A DNA stretch of 35,737 nt. Origin: Desulfoluna sp. (GTDB lineage Bacteria; Desulfobacterota; Desulfobacteria; Desulfobacterales; Desulfolunaceae). How positions within the stretch are numbered: the first letter of the stretch is position 1; each line of letters starts with the position of its first letter. Shown here piece after piece: positions 15,473-23,850 of this stretch. Location: the NCBI RefSeq assembly GCF_030145185.1, contig NZ_JAQYWB010000060.1:1-35737 (forward strand), written 5' to 3'. Below the pieces are notes generated by a model that was not told where the DNA came from, searched no databases, and saw only the letters and a program-made list of their open reading frames with translations. The position numbers and the translations under genes were made by a program.

Positions 15473-15817
15473 TCAGGGCTTCACATAGGCGTACCCGTCC
15501 CTCTGCAACTCCACCAGCTTGAGGACCCCTGCGCGGGTCACTTTAAAGGCCGGATGCAAGACATCTTTCACAAGCCCGAACTGCGTCAGAGAATTGTTAC
15601 AGACAAAAAAATCGACCCCCTCGGCGGCCAGCGCATGAATCAGCTCTGAAAGCCCCATGTCCATACTCGCCGTCACCTGCTGAGCCCCAGGCCCGTTCAC
15701 CACAATAGCTGCCTGAATGGAACGCCCCTCCAAGGCACCCAGAAGGTTTTTCATGTTGTTCAGGGTCAGGCGAAGTCGCCTCTCCTTGTCAGAATCAAGA
15801 TGCAGTACAACTTTCAT
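15473..15817 (-). CDS. DsrE/DsrF-like family protein
   Basis: A 114-aa cytosolic protein with the DsrE-like fold pattern: a first strand KVVLHLDSD, the helix LRLTLNNMKNLLGALEG, a strand AAIVVNGPGAQ, then VDFFVCNNSLTQFG with one cysteine (about residue 73), and a C-terminal AGVLKLVELQRDGYAYVKP. The DsrEFH family handles sulfur transfer or sulfide-related reactions, but many small members lack a known role. The single Cys sits where sulfur-accepting cysteines occur in related proteins. GGGGAT precedes the ATG. No sulfur-relay partners are adjacent, so only the family is claimed. Confidence 0.8.
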   Translation of the reverse strand: MKVVLHLDSDKERRLRLTLNNMKNLLGALEGRSIQAAIVVNGPGAQQVTASMDMGLSELIHALAAEGVDFFVCNNSLTQFGLVKDVLHPAFKVTRAGVLKLVELQRDGYAYVKP

Positions 15818-16212
15818 AAGATCCCCTTTTGATCAAGGTCCCAGGTTACGTAATGACTCCCCGGCTTGTCGTGGAATGGCAGGTTATCAAGAATGATCCG
15901 TTCGTAAAAAGTCATCGCCCGAAACGTTAGGCGGAAAAGCCTTTAAAATCAGCCGAGGCTTACTCCATCATCTGTTGTCATTTCAGAGAGCTGCATGACT
16001 TCTCAGAGGATCCGAATACCTGAAACAGTGTAACATAAAGAAGCGTTGTGATCTCGCATTTTTAACGCGGATAACCCAACGAGGCCTCCCTTTTCACTCC
16101 TGACGCAGGCCCATCATTTTGACAAAATCCTGGGAATGCATCACAACTCCACCTCAAATCGGCCTGGCCTTTCCCCTGGAGACTCCGGCGTCCGCTGCAG
16201 GGAAGTGCTTCC
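15818..16212. other. Gene-free stretch
   Basis: No coding region, RNA gene or strong regulatory signal is visible. The sequence is more AT-rich than the neighbours and looks like decayed DNA next to the methyltransferase remnant. Confidence 0.5.
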
Positions 16213-16578
16213 TCAGGATGCCGTCAGGATAAAATACCGCGGTGCCTTGTTCTTCGGTGGAATGGTGACCTCTGCATCCAATTTATGCCCCGGTTTAAAA
16301 AGCTCTCGGTGTATATTTTTCAATAATCTGTTCTTAAAATAGCGTTGATACTTCTGACCGTATAACGTCTCATCGACTTTGAAACCGGCCTCGTGTAAAC
16401 AGGAAGACAACTCTGGGATCGTAAACTCCTGGGTATGAAATACATTCTTTGGCTTGTGCTGAAGGGTCTTGCATCTGGGGCTGGTGATCAACCGATTGGG
16501 AGACGAAATAATCAAGACACCTCCTTCCCGGAGAAGCTGTTTCAAATTTTTCAGTGCTTCTACAGTGCCAAAGAACAA
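16213..16578 (-). pseudogene. Truncated SAM-dependent methyltransferase (C-terminal half)
   Basis: This 121-codon frame matches the second half of a class I methyltransferase: LKNLKQLLREGGVLIISSPNRLITSP is the motif after the catalytic loop, followed by the FHTQEFTIPELSSCLHEAGFKVDE helix-strand segment. The N-terminal half, with the SAM-binding glycine loop, is missing. Upstream in the same frame a TGA occurs at about 16585-16587, and only a weak TTG could serve as a start. I see no N-terminal remnant in the other frames. It is most likely a decayed gene, possibly from an acquired surface-polysaccharide or lipid-modifying locus, but its origin is unknown. Confidence 0.65.
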
Positions 16579-17115
16579 CTGCGATCAATCCATGATTAAT
16601 CACTCATAAGAGATAAAAAGCTCAGCTCTGAATAAACACGAGGAAGCCCTCCTCATTGTGTCTCCTCCCTCCGAAAAAAGGTCATACCAAACGAAACGCA
16701 GCGGTTCTCGAAAGATAAGGATTCAACCCAATGAGGCCTATGGCAACCCGCGTTCACCGTGTTTTCCCCAAGAGGTTTCGTCAGCATTGCCATCAGAGCC
16801 CCCTGTTCATAACAGCTAAATAGTGATGAAAAATTCACGGTATTTTTGCAGTCGCTCAGCGCTCTCCCGCCCGAACGCTACCAGCCCGAAGTCCAGAGAG
16901 AAAAAGTCATCCCGGTTTCCCACCGGCACAGACTGCCCAATGGAGCCCCATTGATTTATTCCTTAGCGGCCTACCAACACAGCCCCCTTCCTTTCCCCCT
17001 TTTTCCTATTTCCTTAAGACCTCACCCCGTTCTGCCCTTGCCCTCCGCCCCAATTTGGAGTACCTTTGTTCTAAAAATAGAACGATGATTACAAACATTA
17101 CCAGCGAGGTAACAT
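16579..17115. other. Gene-poor intergenic region
   Basis: There is no supported gene. On the minus strand GGAGGGAGGAGACACA precedes an ATG near 16653 that opens a short 18-codon frame ending in TGA, possibly the relic start of the broken methyltransferase locus. Pyrimidine-rich DNA (about 16985-17055) leads to the palindrome upstream of the acyl-CoA synthetase. Confidence 0.45.
17068..17083. promoter_or_regulatory. Perfect palindrome, candidate operator of the acyl-CoA synthetase gene
   Basis: GTTCTA-AAAA-TAGAAC is a perfect 6-bp inverted repeat with a 4-bp spacer, ending 32 bp before the start codon. Its position overlaps the expected promoter or transcription start, suiting a repressor of fatty-acid degradation genes. 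The regulator is not identifiable here. Confidence 0.45.
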
Positions 17116-18960
17116 ATGCCAGTCAATCATGATTCTAAGTTCGAGGCCTACCTTCACAGCGAGCAACACATCGCCCGCATGATCCGACGCCGCATTCCCA
17201 CCTTCGGCACCAAGGTTGCGTTAAGAGACCGAGCCGACGGAACCTGGATTTCTTATACATGGAATGAGATGGGGGAGACGGCGGATCACATCGCGCGGGC
17301 TCTGATTTCCTGTGGCGTGGGGGTGGGGGACCGTGTAGGCATTTTTTCTCAAAACCGCGCGGCCTGGACCCTGGCGGATCTGGGAATTCTTTCGGTACGT
17401 GGGGTGACGGTGCCGGTGTACGCCACCAACTCAGCAGAAGAGACGGCCTACATTATTGACGACGCCGGCATCGGGGTGCTTTTTGTCAATGACCAGACCC
17501 AATACGACAAAGCGCTGACGATTCTGGAGGGAGAGACGACGCTTCACACCCTGGTTGTGTTCTCTCCTGCGGTGACCCTGAAGGCAGGGACAAGCAGTGT
17601 CTATTTGACTGATTTTCTGGCCAAAGACAAGGAAGGAAGGTTTCAAAATGAATTGGATAAGCGCCTTATAGAAGCCGGCCCAACAGATCTCTACACCCTG
17701 ATCTATACATCCGGCACCACCGGGGCTCCCAAAGGGGCCATGCTCACCCATAAAAACCTGCTGGCGTCCCTCTACGGAACCGGCTACCCCATGCCCGTAG
17801 GAGAAGAAGACGTCTCCTTTGCCTTTCTGCCCTTAACCCATGTCTTTGAGCGAAGCTGGTCCTGGTTCATGCTATCGCGGGGGGCAGAAAACCACTATTG
17901 CCACGACACCAAACAGGTCAAAGAGTTCTTTGCCGAGGTGAGGCCCCATTACATGGTGAGTGTCCCCAGGGTGTGGGAGAAGATTTACGGAACGATTCAA
18001 GACGGGCTACAAAAGGCGTCACCCCTTAAGCAGAAACTTTTCAGATGGGCTTTGCAGACAGGGGCAACCTACAACGAAAAGCTCAAGATGCATCAAAATC
18101 CCGGTGGGTTTCTCAGCCTGAAGCATGCCGTCGCCGATAAGCTGGTCCTGTCTAAAATCAGGGAGGTGGTGGGAGGTCGTGCAAAATTCTTTCACTCCGG
18201 TGGTGCGCCTCTGAACCCGGAGATCAACGCCTTCTTTGTCAACGCGGGCATTCGTCTGGGGGTGGGGTATGGCCTGACAGAGCTCTTTCCCATCTGCGTC
18301 TGCACGCCGGAAGATATCGGCTTTGGCACCAGCGGCAAGCCCATTCCCCTGGTGGAGGTCCGTATCGCCGAAGACGGCGAAATTCAGGCCCAAAGCCCAG
18401 CCCTCATGACCGGGTACTGGAACCGACCCGAGGCCTCTGCTGAAACCCTCACCGAAGACGGCTGGTTCAAGACCGGAGATATTGGTAAGATCAGCGAAGA
18501 AGGGTACGTCTGCGTCACCGATCGCATCAAGGAGATCCTCATCACAGCGGGGGGGAAAAACATCTCCCCCCAGACCATCGAGACCGCCATCAAAGAGGAT
18601 ATTTACGTGGAACAGGCCGTGGCCGTTGGAGACGAGAAGCCCTACATCTCAGCTCTCGTGGTCCCCTCCTTCCCCATGCTCGATACCCTGGCCGAGACCC
18701 TGGGCCTTGGACAAAGCACCCACGAAGCGCTCGTGTGCCACCCGAAGGTCATCGCCTTCTACCGGGATCGCATCACCCAGCATACCCAGCACCTGGGCCG
18801 TGTCGAACAGATCAAGAGGTTCACCCTCCTTCCCGCCCAACTCACCCAGAAAGCCGGTGAGCTGACCCCCACCTCCAAACTCAAGCGCCGCAATATCCTG
18901 ATACGCCATGCGGAGACCATCGAGGCCATGTACGCAGAGCCGAGAAAGAAGGCATCGTAG
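17116..18960 (+). CDS. Long-chain acyl-CoA synthetase (AMP-dependent ligase)
   Basis: A 614-aa adenylate-forming enzyme of the FadD/long-chain fatty acid-CoA ligase type. It activates a fatty acid to acyl-AMP and then acyl-CoA. The P-loop-like AMP motif YTSGTTGAPKG lies near residues 197-207. Further motifs are LPLTHVFERSWSWFML, FHSGGAPLNPEINAFF, and GYGLTELFPICV. The hinge region holds GWFKTGDIGKISEEGYV and ITDRIKEILITAGGKNISPQ, including the acidic residue that binds ribose. GAGGT precedes the ATG. Cytosolic or membrane-associated; it could act on fatty acids brought in by the FadL-type porin 3 kb upstream. A gene symbol is withheld because several paralogues are usual in such organisms. 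Confidence 0.93.
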   Translation: MPVNHDSKFEAYLHSEQHIARMIRRRIPTFGTKVALRDRADGTWISYTWNEMGETADHIARALISCGVGVGDRVGIFSQNRAAWTLADLGILSVRGVTVPVYATNSAEETAYIIDDAGIGVLFVNDQTQYDKALTILEGETTLHTLVVFSPAVTLKAGTSSVYLTDFLAKDKEGRFQNELDKRLIEAGPTDLYTLIYTSGTTGAPKGAMLTHKNLLASLYGTGYPMPVGEEDVSFAFLPLTHVFERSWSWFMLSRGAENHYCHDTKQVKEFFAEVRPHYMVSVPRVWEKIYGTIQDGLQKASPLKQKLFRWALQTGATYNEKLKMHQNPGGFLSLKHAVADKLVLSKIREVVGGRAKFFHSGGAPLNPEINAFFVNAGIRLGVGYGLTELFPICVCTPEDIGFGTSGKPIPLVEVRIAEDGEIQAQSPALMTGYWNRPEASAETLTEDGWFKTGDIGKISEEGYVCVTDRIKEILITAGGKNISPQTIETAIKEDIYVEQAVAVGDEKPYISALVVPSFPMLDTLAETLGLGQSTHEALVCHPKVIAFYRDRITQHTQHLGRVEQIKRFTLLPAQLTQKAGELTPTSKLKRRNILIRHAETIEAMYAEPRKKAS

Positions 18961-19409
18961 GGAATGATTCCGTTTATGCCTCCGGCGGCCCTGCCGGGGG
19001 CTAAACTTTCGCCTGATCTTATAAAAACGGGGTTAACAAACAGGTCTTAAATACATATTTCAGATTTACGTTGACCCAAATAGAGGGGTTACCTGAAATA
19101 AAATCATGGATCATACGTCAAAATAAGACTAAAATAGTGAATCTTCCTACCCTTTAAGCATCCCTGTCCGCTATTTTTCTACACCCATTCAGCGACGGCG
19201 CCATTCCTTTGCGCTTCTGTATTTATCTGCGCGCAATTCGTTTTCATGGGGATTTCCTGTCCGTGAACAGGCCTGTTTCGCGTCTTGATTATGCTTTATC
19301 GCGCCCCGACGCCGGTTGGCGAATCCTTCGAAAGGACGCGCCCTTTTCTCCTTGCCAAGCCCTGTCCCTAATAGATGAGATCCTCAACCCTTCGAAGCCG
19401 AGGTCTGAA
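18961..19409. other. Intergenic region with a REP-like element
   Basis: A REP-like GCCTCCGGCGGCCCTGCCGG element (about 18978-18998) lies just after the acyl-CoA synthetase stop codon and may act as its 3' hairpin. The rest up to 19200 is AT-rich with no recognised feature. From 19209 the frame of the next gene is open, so its true start may lie within this interval. Confidence 0.45.
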
Positions 19410-20048
19410 ATGACAGCCCAGGAAAAATTTCTCAAAGGCGTGTATGCGTCTGTGGATGAAGCCGCTGCATGCGAACTGGATCGGTTGCGCCGCGACGAAG
19501 GCATCATCCCGACATGCAAAGCAGGGTGCTGTTACTGTTGCCGATACCATGTCCTTATAACCCCCATAGAGGCCCACGGCCTGGCGCATTATATCAGACA
19601 GGAATTTTCAGCCGACCAGACAAACGACCTTCGGATGCGAACGCAGGAATGGCACAGATGGGACAGCGCGAGGCCAGGCAGGCCGTCCTCGTCCCCCTCG
19701 GTTAAACCGGCAGCAGGACCCATAAATGATCCCTGCTGCCCTCTGCTGGTCAAGGGCCTGTGCAGCGCCTACCCCATGAGACCGGACGTCTGTCGGACGC
19801 ATTACGTCCACTCCCATCCCCTGTACTGCTGTGAAGCGAGCAATCCGGATTCCACCGAAGCGCCACCGGTGCCGCTCACCACCGTGGTCACAGCGGCACG
19901 GCCCTATTCATCTGCCATACCGGATCAAATCGAAGGGGCGGGATTGGACCTCTCCCGATCCATCATGCTTCTGCCCCATTGGCTGGGGATCGTCATGGGG
20001 TGGGAGTTCGGATGTACGGACTCCCCCTCACGAGGTTTTAAACGCTAA
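19410..20048 (+). CDS. YkgJ family cysteine cluster protein
   Basis: A 212-aa cytosolic protein with the YkgJ-type metal-binding cysteine cluster. An N-terminal CKAGCCYCC motif (about residues 34-42) is followed by CCPLL, GLCSAYPMRPDVCR (Cys and the YPxRPxxCR signature) and CC near residue 142. These cysteines are thought to bind zinc or an Fe-S cluster; no enzyme activity is established. The ATG at 19410 has GAGG seven bases upstream. The frame is open back to 19209 and the extra residues look protein-like, so a longer form is possible. It overlaps the convergent aminotransferase gene by 4 bp. Confidence 0.82.
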   Translation: MTAQEKFLKGVYASVDEAAACELDRLRRDEGIIPTCKAGCCYCCRYHVLITPIEAHGLAHYIRQEFSADQTNDLRMRTQEWHRWDSARPGRPSSSPSVKPAAGPINDPCCPLLVKGLCSAYPMRPDVCRTHYVHSHPLYCCEASNPDSTEAPPVPLTTVVTAARPYSSAIPDQIEGAGLDLSRSIMLLPHWLGIVMGWEFGCTDSPSRGFKR

Positions 20049-21187
20049 GCACGCGCTTTGAAATATGCTTCGAGCCTGTCCATGGCCCGCTCAATATTCT
20101 CAATGGAGTTGGCGTAGGAGAAACGAAGGTAGCCTTCGCCATTGTCGCCGAAATCAATACCGGGAGTCACCCCGACGTGGGCTTTTTCCAGAATATCGAA
20201 GGCAAGTTTGTACGAATCCATGGAGAGGTGCTTGACGTTGGCAAAGACATAAAAAGCCCCGGTAGGTTCCACGGTGATGCCCAGGCCCATGGCCTTCAAG
20301 CGTCCGATCATGTACTTCCGGCGCGTGTTGTAAATGTCCTTCATGCGAAGGGTGTCTGCCTTCCCCTCTTTTAGAGCGGCAATCCCTGCCATCTGGGCCG
20401 AGGCATTGACCGAGATAAAAAAGTTCTGCTGAATTTTCTGCAAGGGGCGCATGTACGCTTCCGGTGCGATGACGTAGCCCAGGCGCAGGCCGGTCATGGC
20501 GTACAGCTTGGAGAACCCGTTAAGCACAAAGGCGTCGTCGGTAAACTCCAGCATGGTGTGCTCTTCTCCTTCATAGACCAGGCCGTGATAAATCTCGTCG
20601 GAGACAATGGCGGGTCCCAGCTTTGCGATGCGCTCCATACGATCCGTGGAGAGCAGGTTGCCCGTGGGGTTGGACGGGGAGTTTAGAAAAATGGCCTGGG
20701 TGCGGTCCGTCATCCGCTTTTTAATCTCAGAGACCCGATACTGAAACCCATCCTCCTCCGTCACAGGCACTCTCACCGGCACCCCCCCCACAAACTTGAT
20801 GAAGTTGGGATAACAGGCATAGCCGGGGTCGGAGATAATCACCTCGTCTCCGGCCTCCAGCATCGTTGAAAACACAGAAAAAATGGCCGGAGAGGTCCCT
20901 TGCGTCACCATCACCCGATGGGGAGAGACGGTGACCCCGTAGGTCTCGTCATAGTACTCGCAAATCGCCTCTCGAAGTTCCATCATCCCCAGGCTGTGGG
21001 TATAATGGGTGTATCCGTCGTTGATGGCCTTGCATGCTGCCACCTTCACACAGTCCGGGATGTCAAAATCGGGTTCACCCACTTCCAGGTGGATGATGTC
21101 CACGCCGTCGCGCTCCATCTCGTTGGCCCGGTCCAATACATCCATCACAATAAACGAGGTCATCTCCTCGGCTCTTCTGGCGATCAT
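20045..21187 (-). CDS. Pyridoxal phosphate-dependent aminotransferase, aspartate-like
   Basis: A 380-aa fold-type I aminotransferase. Landmarks are IIHLEVGEPDFDIPDCV (about 34-50), the NPTGNLLS motif (SPSNPTGN), DEIYHGLVYEG, and the PLP lysine in GFSKLYAMTGLRLGYVIAP (Lys227). This group includes aspartate/prephenate and other amino acid aminotransferases; the substrate is not clear. ATG at 21187 is preferred because AGGAGG lies four bases upstream; a GTG immediately before it is less well spaced. It is divergent from the phosphagen kinase gene, with a 299-bp gap. No attenuator-like leader was found here, unlike the aminotransferase at 5875. Confidence 0.9.
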   Translation of the reverse strand: MIARRAEEMTSFIVMDVLDRANEMERDGVDIIHLEVGEPDFDIPDCVKVAACKAINDGYTHYTHSLGMMELREAICEYYDETYGVTVSPHRVMVTQGTSPAIFSVFSTMLEAGDEVIISDPGYACYPNFIKFVGGVPVRVPVTEEDGFQYRVSEIKKRMTDRTQAIFLNSPSNPTGNLLSTDRMERIAKLGPAIVSDEIYHGLVYEGEEHTMLEFTDDAFVLNGFSKLYAMTGLRLGYVIAPEAYMRPLQKIQQNFFISVNASAQMAGIAALKEGKADTLRMKDIYNTRRKYMIGRLKAMGLGITVEPTGAFYVFANVKHLSMDSYKLAFDILEKAHVGVTPGIDFGDNGEGYLRFSYANSIENIERAMDRLEAYFKARA

Positions 21188-21486
21188 CACTCCTCCTGCT
21201 CCACTGGCGTCATATCATCAGGGGCCTCGCCCCTTTTCCTCACATTTGAGCCCCTTGTTACCACATTTCTTTTCTGGCTTCTATGATTATGACCCCCGCA
21301 AAAATTCTGAAGGCCCAAAGTAAAAACCAGGCAGCGCATGGGGTACCGATTCAGCGTATACCTCTGAACAGTGACCCTGGCTTTATGTCTCCAGCATGCT
21401 TTTTCCCCTCGTCTATGGTATACAAGATGACTTTTGCGGGGACCACTTCGATGGATGGCTACAGAGTCAATAAAGGTGAAGATTTC

Positions 21487-22527
21487 ATGGATCATTCAGG
21501 GTTTCCTACATTTCCCGACGGATGTACGTCACTTCTCAAAAAACACCTGACCGACACGGTATGGGCGGCGTTAAAGGATCTGAAGACGGCCTCGGGATAC
21601 ACCCTTGCCGACCTCATCCGGTCCGGGCTGGAGCATCCCGAGAGCTCTGTTGGCGTCTATGCGGGAGACGCGGAGAGCTACACTCTTTTTGCCCCGCTTC
21701 TGACCCCCATCATAGACGACTATCACGGTTCGTCCGTCTCCCACCCTGCCTCCGATTTCTCGCTAAGCACCCTGCCCCAACTCAGCCGGGATGCCTCGGA
21801 CCGCATTGTCTCCACCCGGGTGCGGGTGGGACGCAACCTGGCAGGATTTCCTCTGGGGCCGGCCATCTCTGCCTCTGAACGCCTGGACGTGGCACGCCGC
21901 ATCCAGGCGGCGCTGACCCACCTGCCCGAGGCCCTGCAAGGGACCTATCTGCCCCTGTCCGTCATGGATGACGCCCTCCGTGACGATCTGGTTGCGCGTC
22001 ACCTGCTTTTCAAATCCGAAGATCGTTTTCTCACCTCGGCAGGGATCATGCGCGACTGGCCCGAGGCCCGAGGCCTCTTCCTCTCCCGGGACGAAACCTT
22101 CAGCGTCTGGGTGAACGAAGAAGACCAGCTGCGCATCATCGCCCTGAAAAAAGGGGGCGACATGACGGCGGTGTTCCGACGTCTTGCAAAGGGAGTCAGC
22201 GCCCTCTCCCGTCACCTTGTGTTCCTCACCCACCCACAGCTGGGGTCTCTCACCAGCTGCCCCACCAACCTGGGGACCGCCATGCGGGCCAGCGTGCACA
22301 TGACCCTGACGGGCCTCGCCAGGGACGAAGCGGCGCTTAAAAAGAGCGCCGAGGCCTTAGGGCTTCAGGTCCGCGGCATGCATGGTGAACATTCCCAGAG
22401 CCAGGGTGGGGTGTATGACATCAGCAACCGCATGCGCTTGGGCGTCACCGAAACCGAAGCCTTTTCCCATCTCATCCACGGTATCAATCGTCTGGCCCAA
22501 AGGGATCAAGGGATGTCCCGCCCATGA
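21487..22527 (+). CDS. Bacterial phosphagen kinase (arginine kinase-like)
   Basis: A 346-aa ATP:guanidino phosphotransferase resembling animal arginine kinase. It would reversibly move phosphate between ATP and a guanidino compound such as arginine, acting as an energy buffer. Both domains are present. The N-terminal domain has SLLKKHLTDTVWAALKDLKT and VGVYAGDAESYTLFAPLLTPIIDDYH (McsB lacks this domain). The catalytic domain has STRVRVGRNL (Arg111, Arg113), NEEDQLRI (Glu211/Glu212), and SCPTNLGT with the reactive Cys258. Length fits the family. The start is set at 21487 because of AAAGG upstream and similarity to the family N-terminus, although the frame opens at 21283. It overlaps the MFS gene by ATGA, so the two are probably co-translated. 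Substrate is inferred. Confidence 0.9.
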   Translation: MDHSGFPTFPDGCTSLLKKHLTDTVWAALKDLKTASGYTLADLIRSGLEHPESSVGVYAGDAESYTLFAPLLTPIIDDYHGSSVSHPASDFSLSTLPQLSRDASDRIVSTRVRVGRNLAGFPLGPAISASERLDVARRIQAALTHLPEALQGTYLPLSVMDDALRDDLVARHLLFKSEDRFLTSAGIMRDWPEARGLFLSRDETFSVWVNEEDQLRIIALKKGGDMTAVFRRLAKGVSALSRHLVFLTHPQLGSLTSCPTNLGTAMRASVHMTLTGLARDEAALKKSAEALGLQVRGMHGEHSQSQGGVYDISNRMRLGVTETEAFSHLIHGINRLAQRDQGMSRP

Positions 22528-23717
22528 ACCCCCAAGAGCGAAAAATTTTTATCACCCTTTTCATGTCCATTTTTTCAGCGGTGACAGGGGTGGGGATCGT
22601 TATCCCCCTGCTGCCCGTCTACGCCCGGGACTTAGGGGCCAGCGGCCTTTACATCAGCATGATCTTCGGGGCCTTCTCCATCTCACGGACACTCTTTCTT
22701 CCCTGGTGCGGCAAGACCTCGGACCGTATCGGACGCAAACCCTTTATTATTCCCGGCCTCTTCTTTTACGCTCTCATCTCCCTGGGGTTTATGCTCTCCA
22801 ACTCGGTGGGGACCCTGATCGGCCTCCGGTTTCTTCAGGGCATCGCCTCCGGCATGATCATGCCCGTGGCCCAGGCCTATGTCGGAGAGATCACCCCCAA
22901 AGGGAAAGAGGGCTTTTACATGGGCCTCTTCAGCATGGCCATGTTCTTAAGCCTCAGTATGGGCCCCTTCATGGGAGGGTTCATCAATCGCCTCTACGGC
23001 CTCGACGCCGCCTTCCTCGGCATGGGAGCCCTCGCCATGATTGCTTTTTCCATGGCCCTGGTCTTTCTTCCACCGGTGGCGGAAGAGAAAAAAGCCACCT
23101 CCCAGAGCGAAAGCATTGCCGTCATGGGCCTTCTCAAAGACCGCTCCCTTGTCGCCCTGGTCTCCTTCAGGCTGGTGTACACCACCTGCGTGGGGATGCT
23201 CTGGTGCTTTCTGCCACTTTATGTCGACGCCTCCTTCGGCCTGGGCAGCGCTGAGACCGGCACCCTTGTCATGATGATGGTCCTGGCCGGTGGCGTTCTC
23301 CACGTCCCCATGGGGATCCTGGCCGACCGATGGAACCGGGAATGTCTGGTGGTGCTGGGGGGCCTTTTTATCGTCTTCTCCATGCTCCTCTGCTATCAAG
23401 CCACCGGCTTTTACAGCCTGCTTGCCGCCGTGGTGGTCTTCGGTCTCGGGGGCGGCACCTCCCTTCCGGCCCTCTCGGCCCTGGCCGTGGAGCGAGGCCG
23501 GGACACCGGGAGCCTCGGCTCCGTCATGAGCCTGCTCACCATGGCCCACAGCCTCGGCATGCTCCTGGGCTCTCTCATCGCCGGGGTCACCATGGATCTC
23601 CTGGAACTCCGCTACGCCTTCCCCATGGGCGGACTCATCATGGCCGCAGGCCTGGCCCACTTCGTCTGGTTAAGCCTGAGGCCAGGCCAGAACAAACGGT
23701 CTCCGGCGGTGGAGTGA
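22524..23717 (+). CDS. MFS transporter
   Basis: A 397-aa inner-membrane protein with about 12 hydrophobic segments. It has the MFS loop 2-3 signature GKTSDRIGRKPFIIPGL (about 65-80), a repeat of it in the second half (GILADRWNRECLVVLGGL), and motif C-like glycines in GLRFLQGIASGMIMPVAQAYVGE. It resembles drug/metabolite:H+ antiporters; the substrate is not known. The start codon overlaps the stop of the phosphagen kinase (ATGA), indicating one operon. A link to arginine or guanidino compound transport is possible but only inferred. Confidence 0.9.
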   Translation: MNPQERKIFITLFMSIFSAVTGVGIVIPLLPVYARDLGASGLYISMIFGAFSISRTLFLPWCGKTSDRIGRKPFIIPGLFFYALISLGFMLSNSVGTLIGLRFLQGIASGMIMPVAQAYVGEITPKGKEGFYMGLFSMAMFLSLSMGPFMGGFINRLYGLDAAFLGMGALAMIAFSMALVFLPPVAEEKKATSQSESIAVMGLLKDRSLVALVSFRLVYTTCVGMLWCFLPLYVDASFGLGSAETGTLVMMMVLAGGVLHVPMGILADRWNRECLVVLGGLFIVFSMLLCYQATGFYSLLAAVVVFGLGGGTSLPALSALAVERGRDTGSLGSVMSLLTMAHSLGMLLGSLIAGVTMDLLELRYAFPMGGLIMAAGLAHFVWLSLRPGQNKRSPAVE

Positions 23718-23850
23718 ACCCCCGCGAAAGCGGCTTGCAGATCCGCGCCACCTCAGGTAGTATGTAGTGACATATCAAATCCTTTCCCCTACCCCGAGAA
23801 ATATCATCGCCCCTCTTCCAACCGCGACGCCTTACCCATGAGGTCATGCC

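Noticed and set aside
20045-21190. Attenuator leader for the second aminotransferase
   Set aside because: The 92 bp directly upstream contain no leader ORF with an amino acid run and no terminator.
21487-22527. Protein arginine kinase McsB
   Set aside because: McsB lacks the N-terminal phosphagen kinase domain seen here (YTLFAPLLTPIIDDYH), and there is no McsA or ClpC gene nearby.
22947-23660. Antisense ORF opposite the MFS gene (237 codons)
   Set aside because: Shadow frame with a low-complexity, His/Gly/Glu-rich translation.
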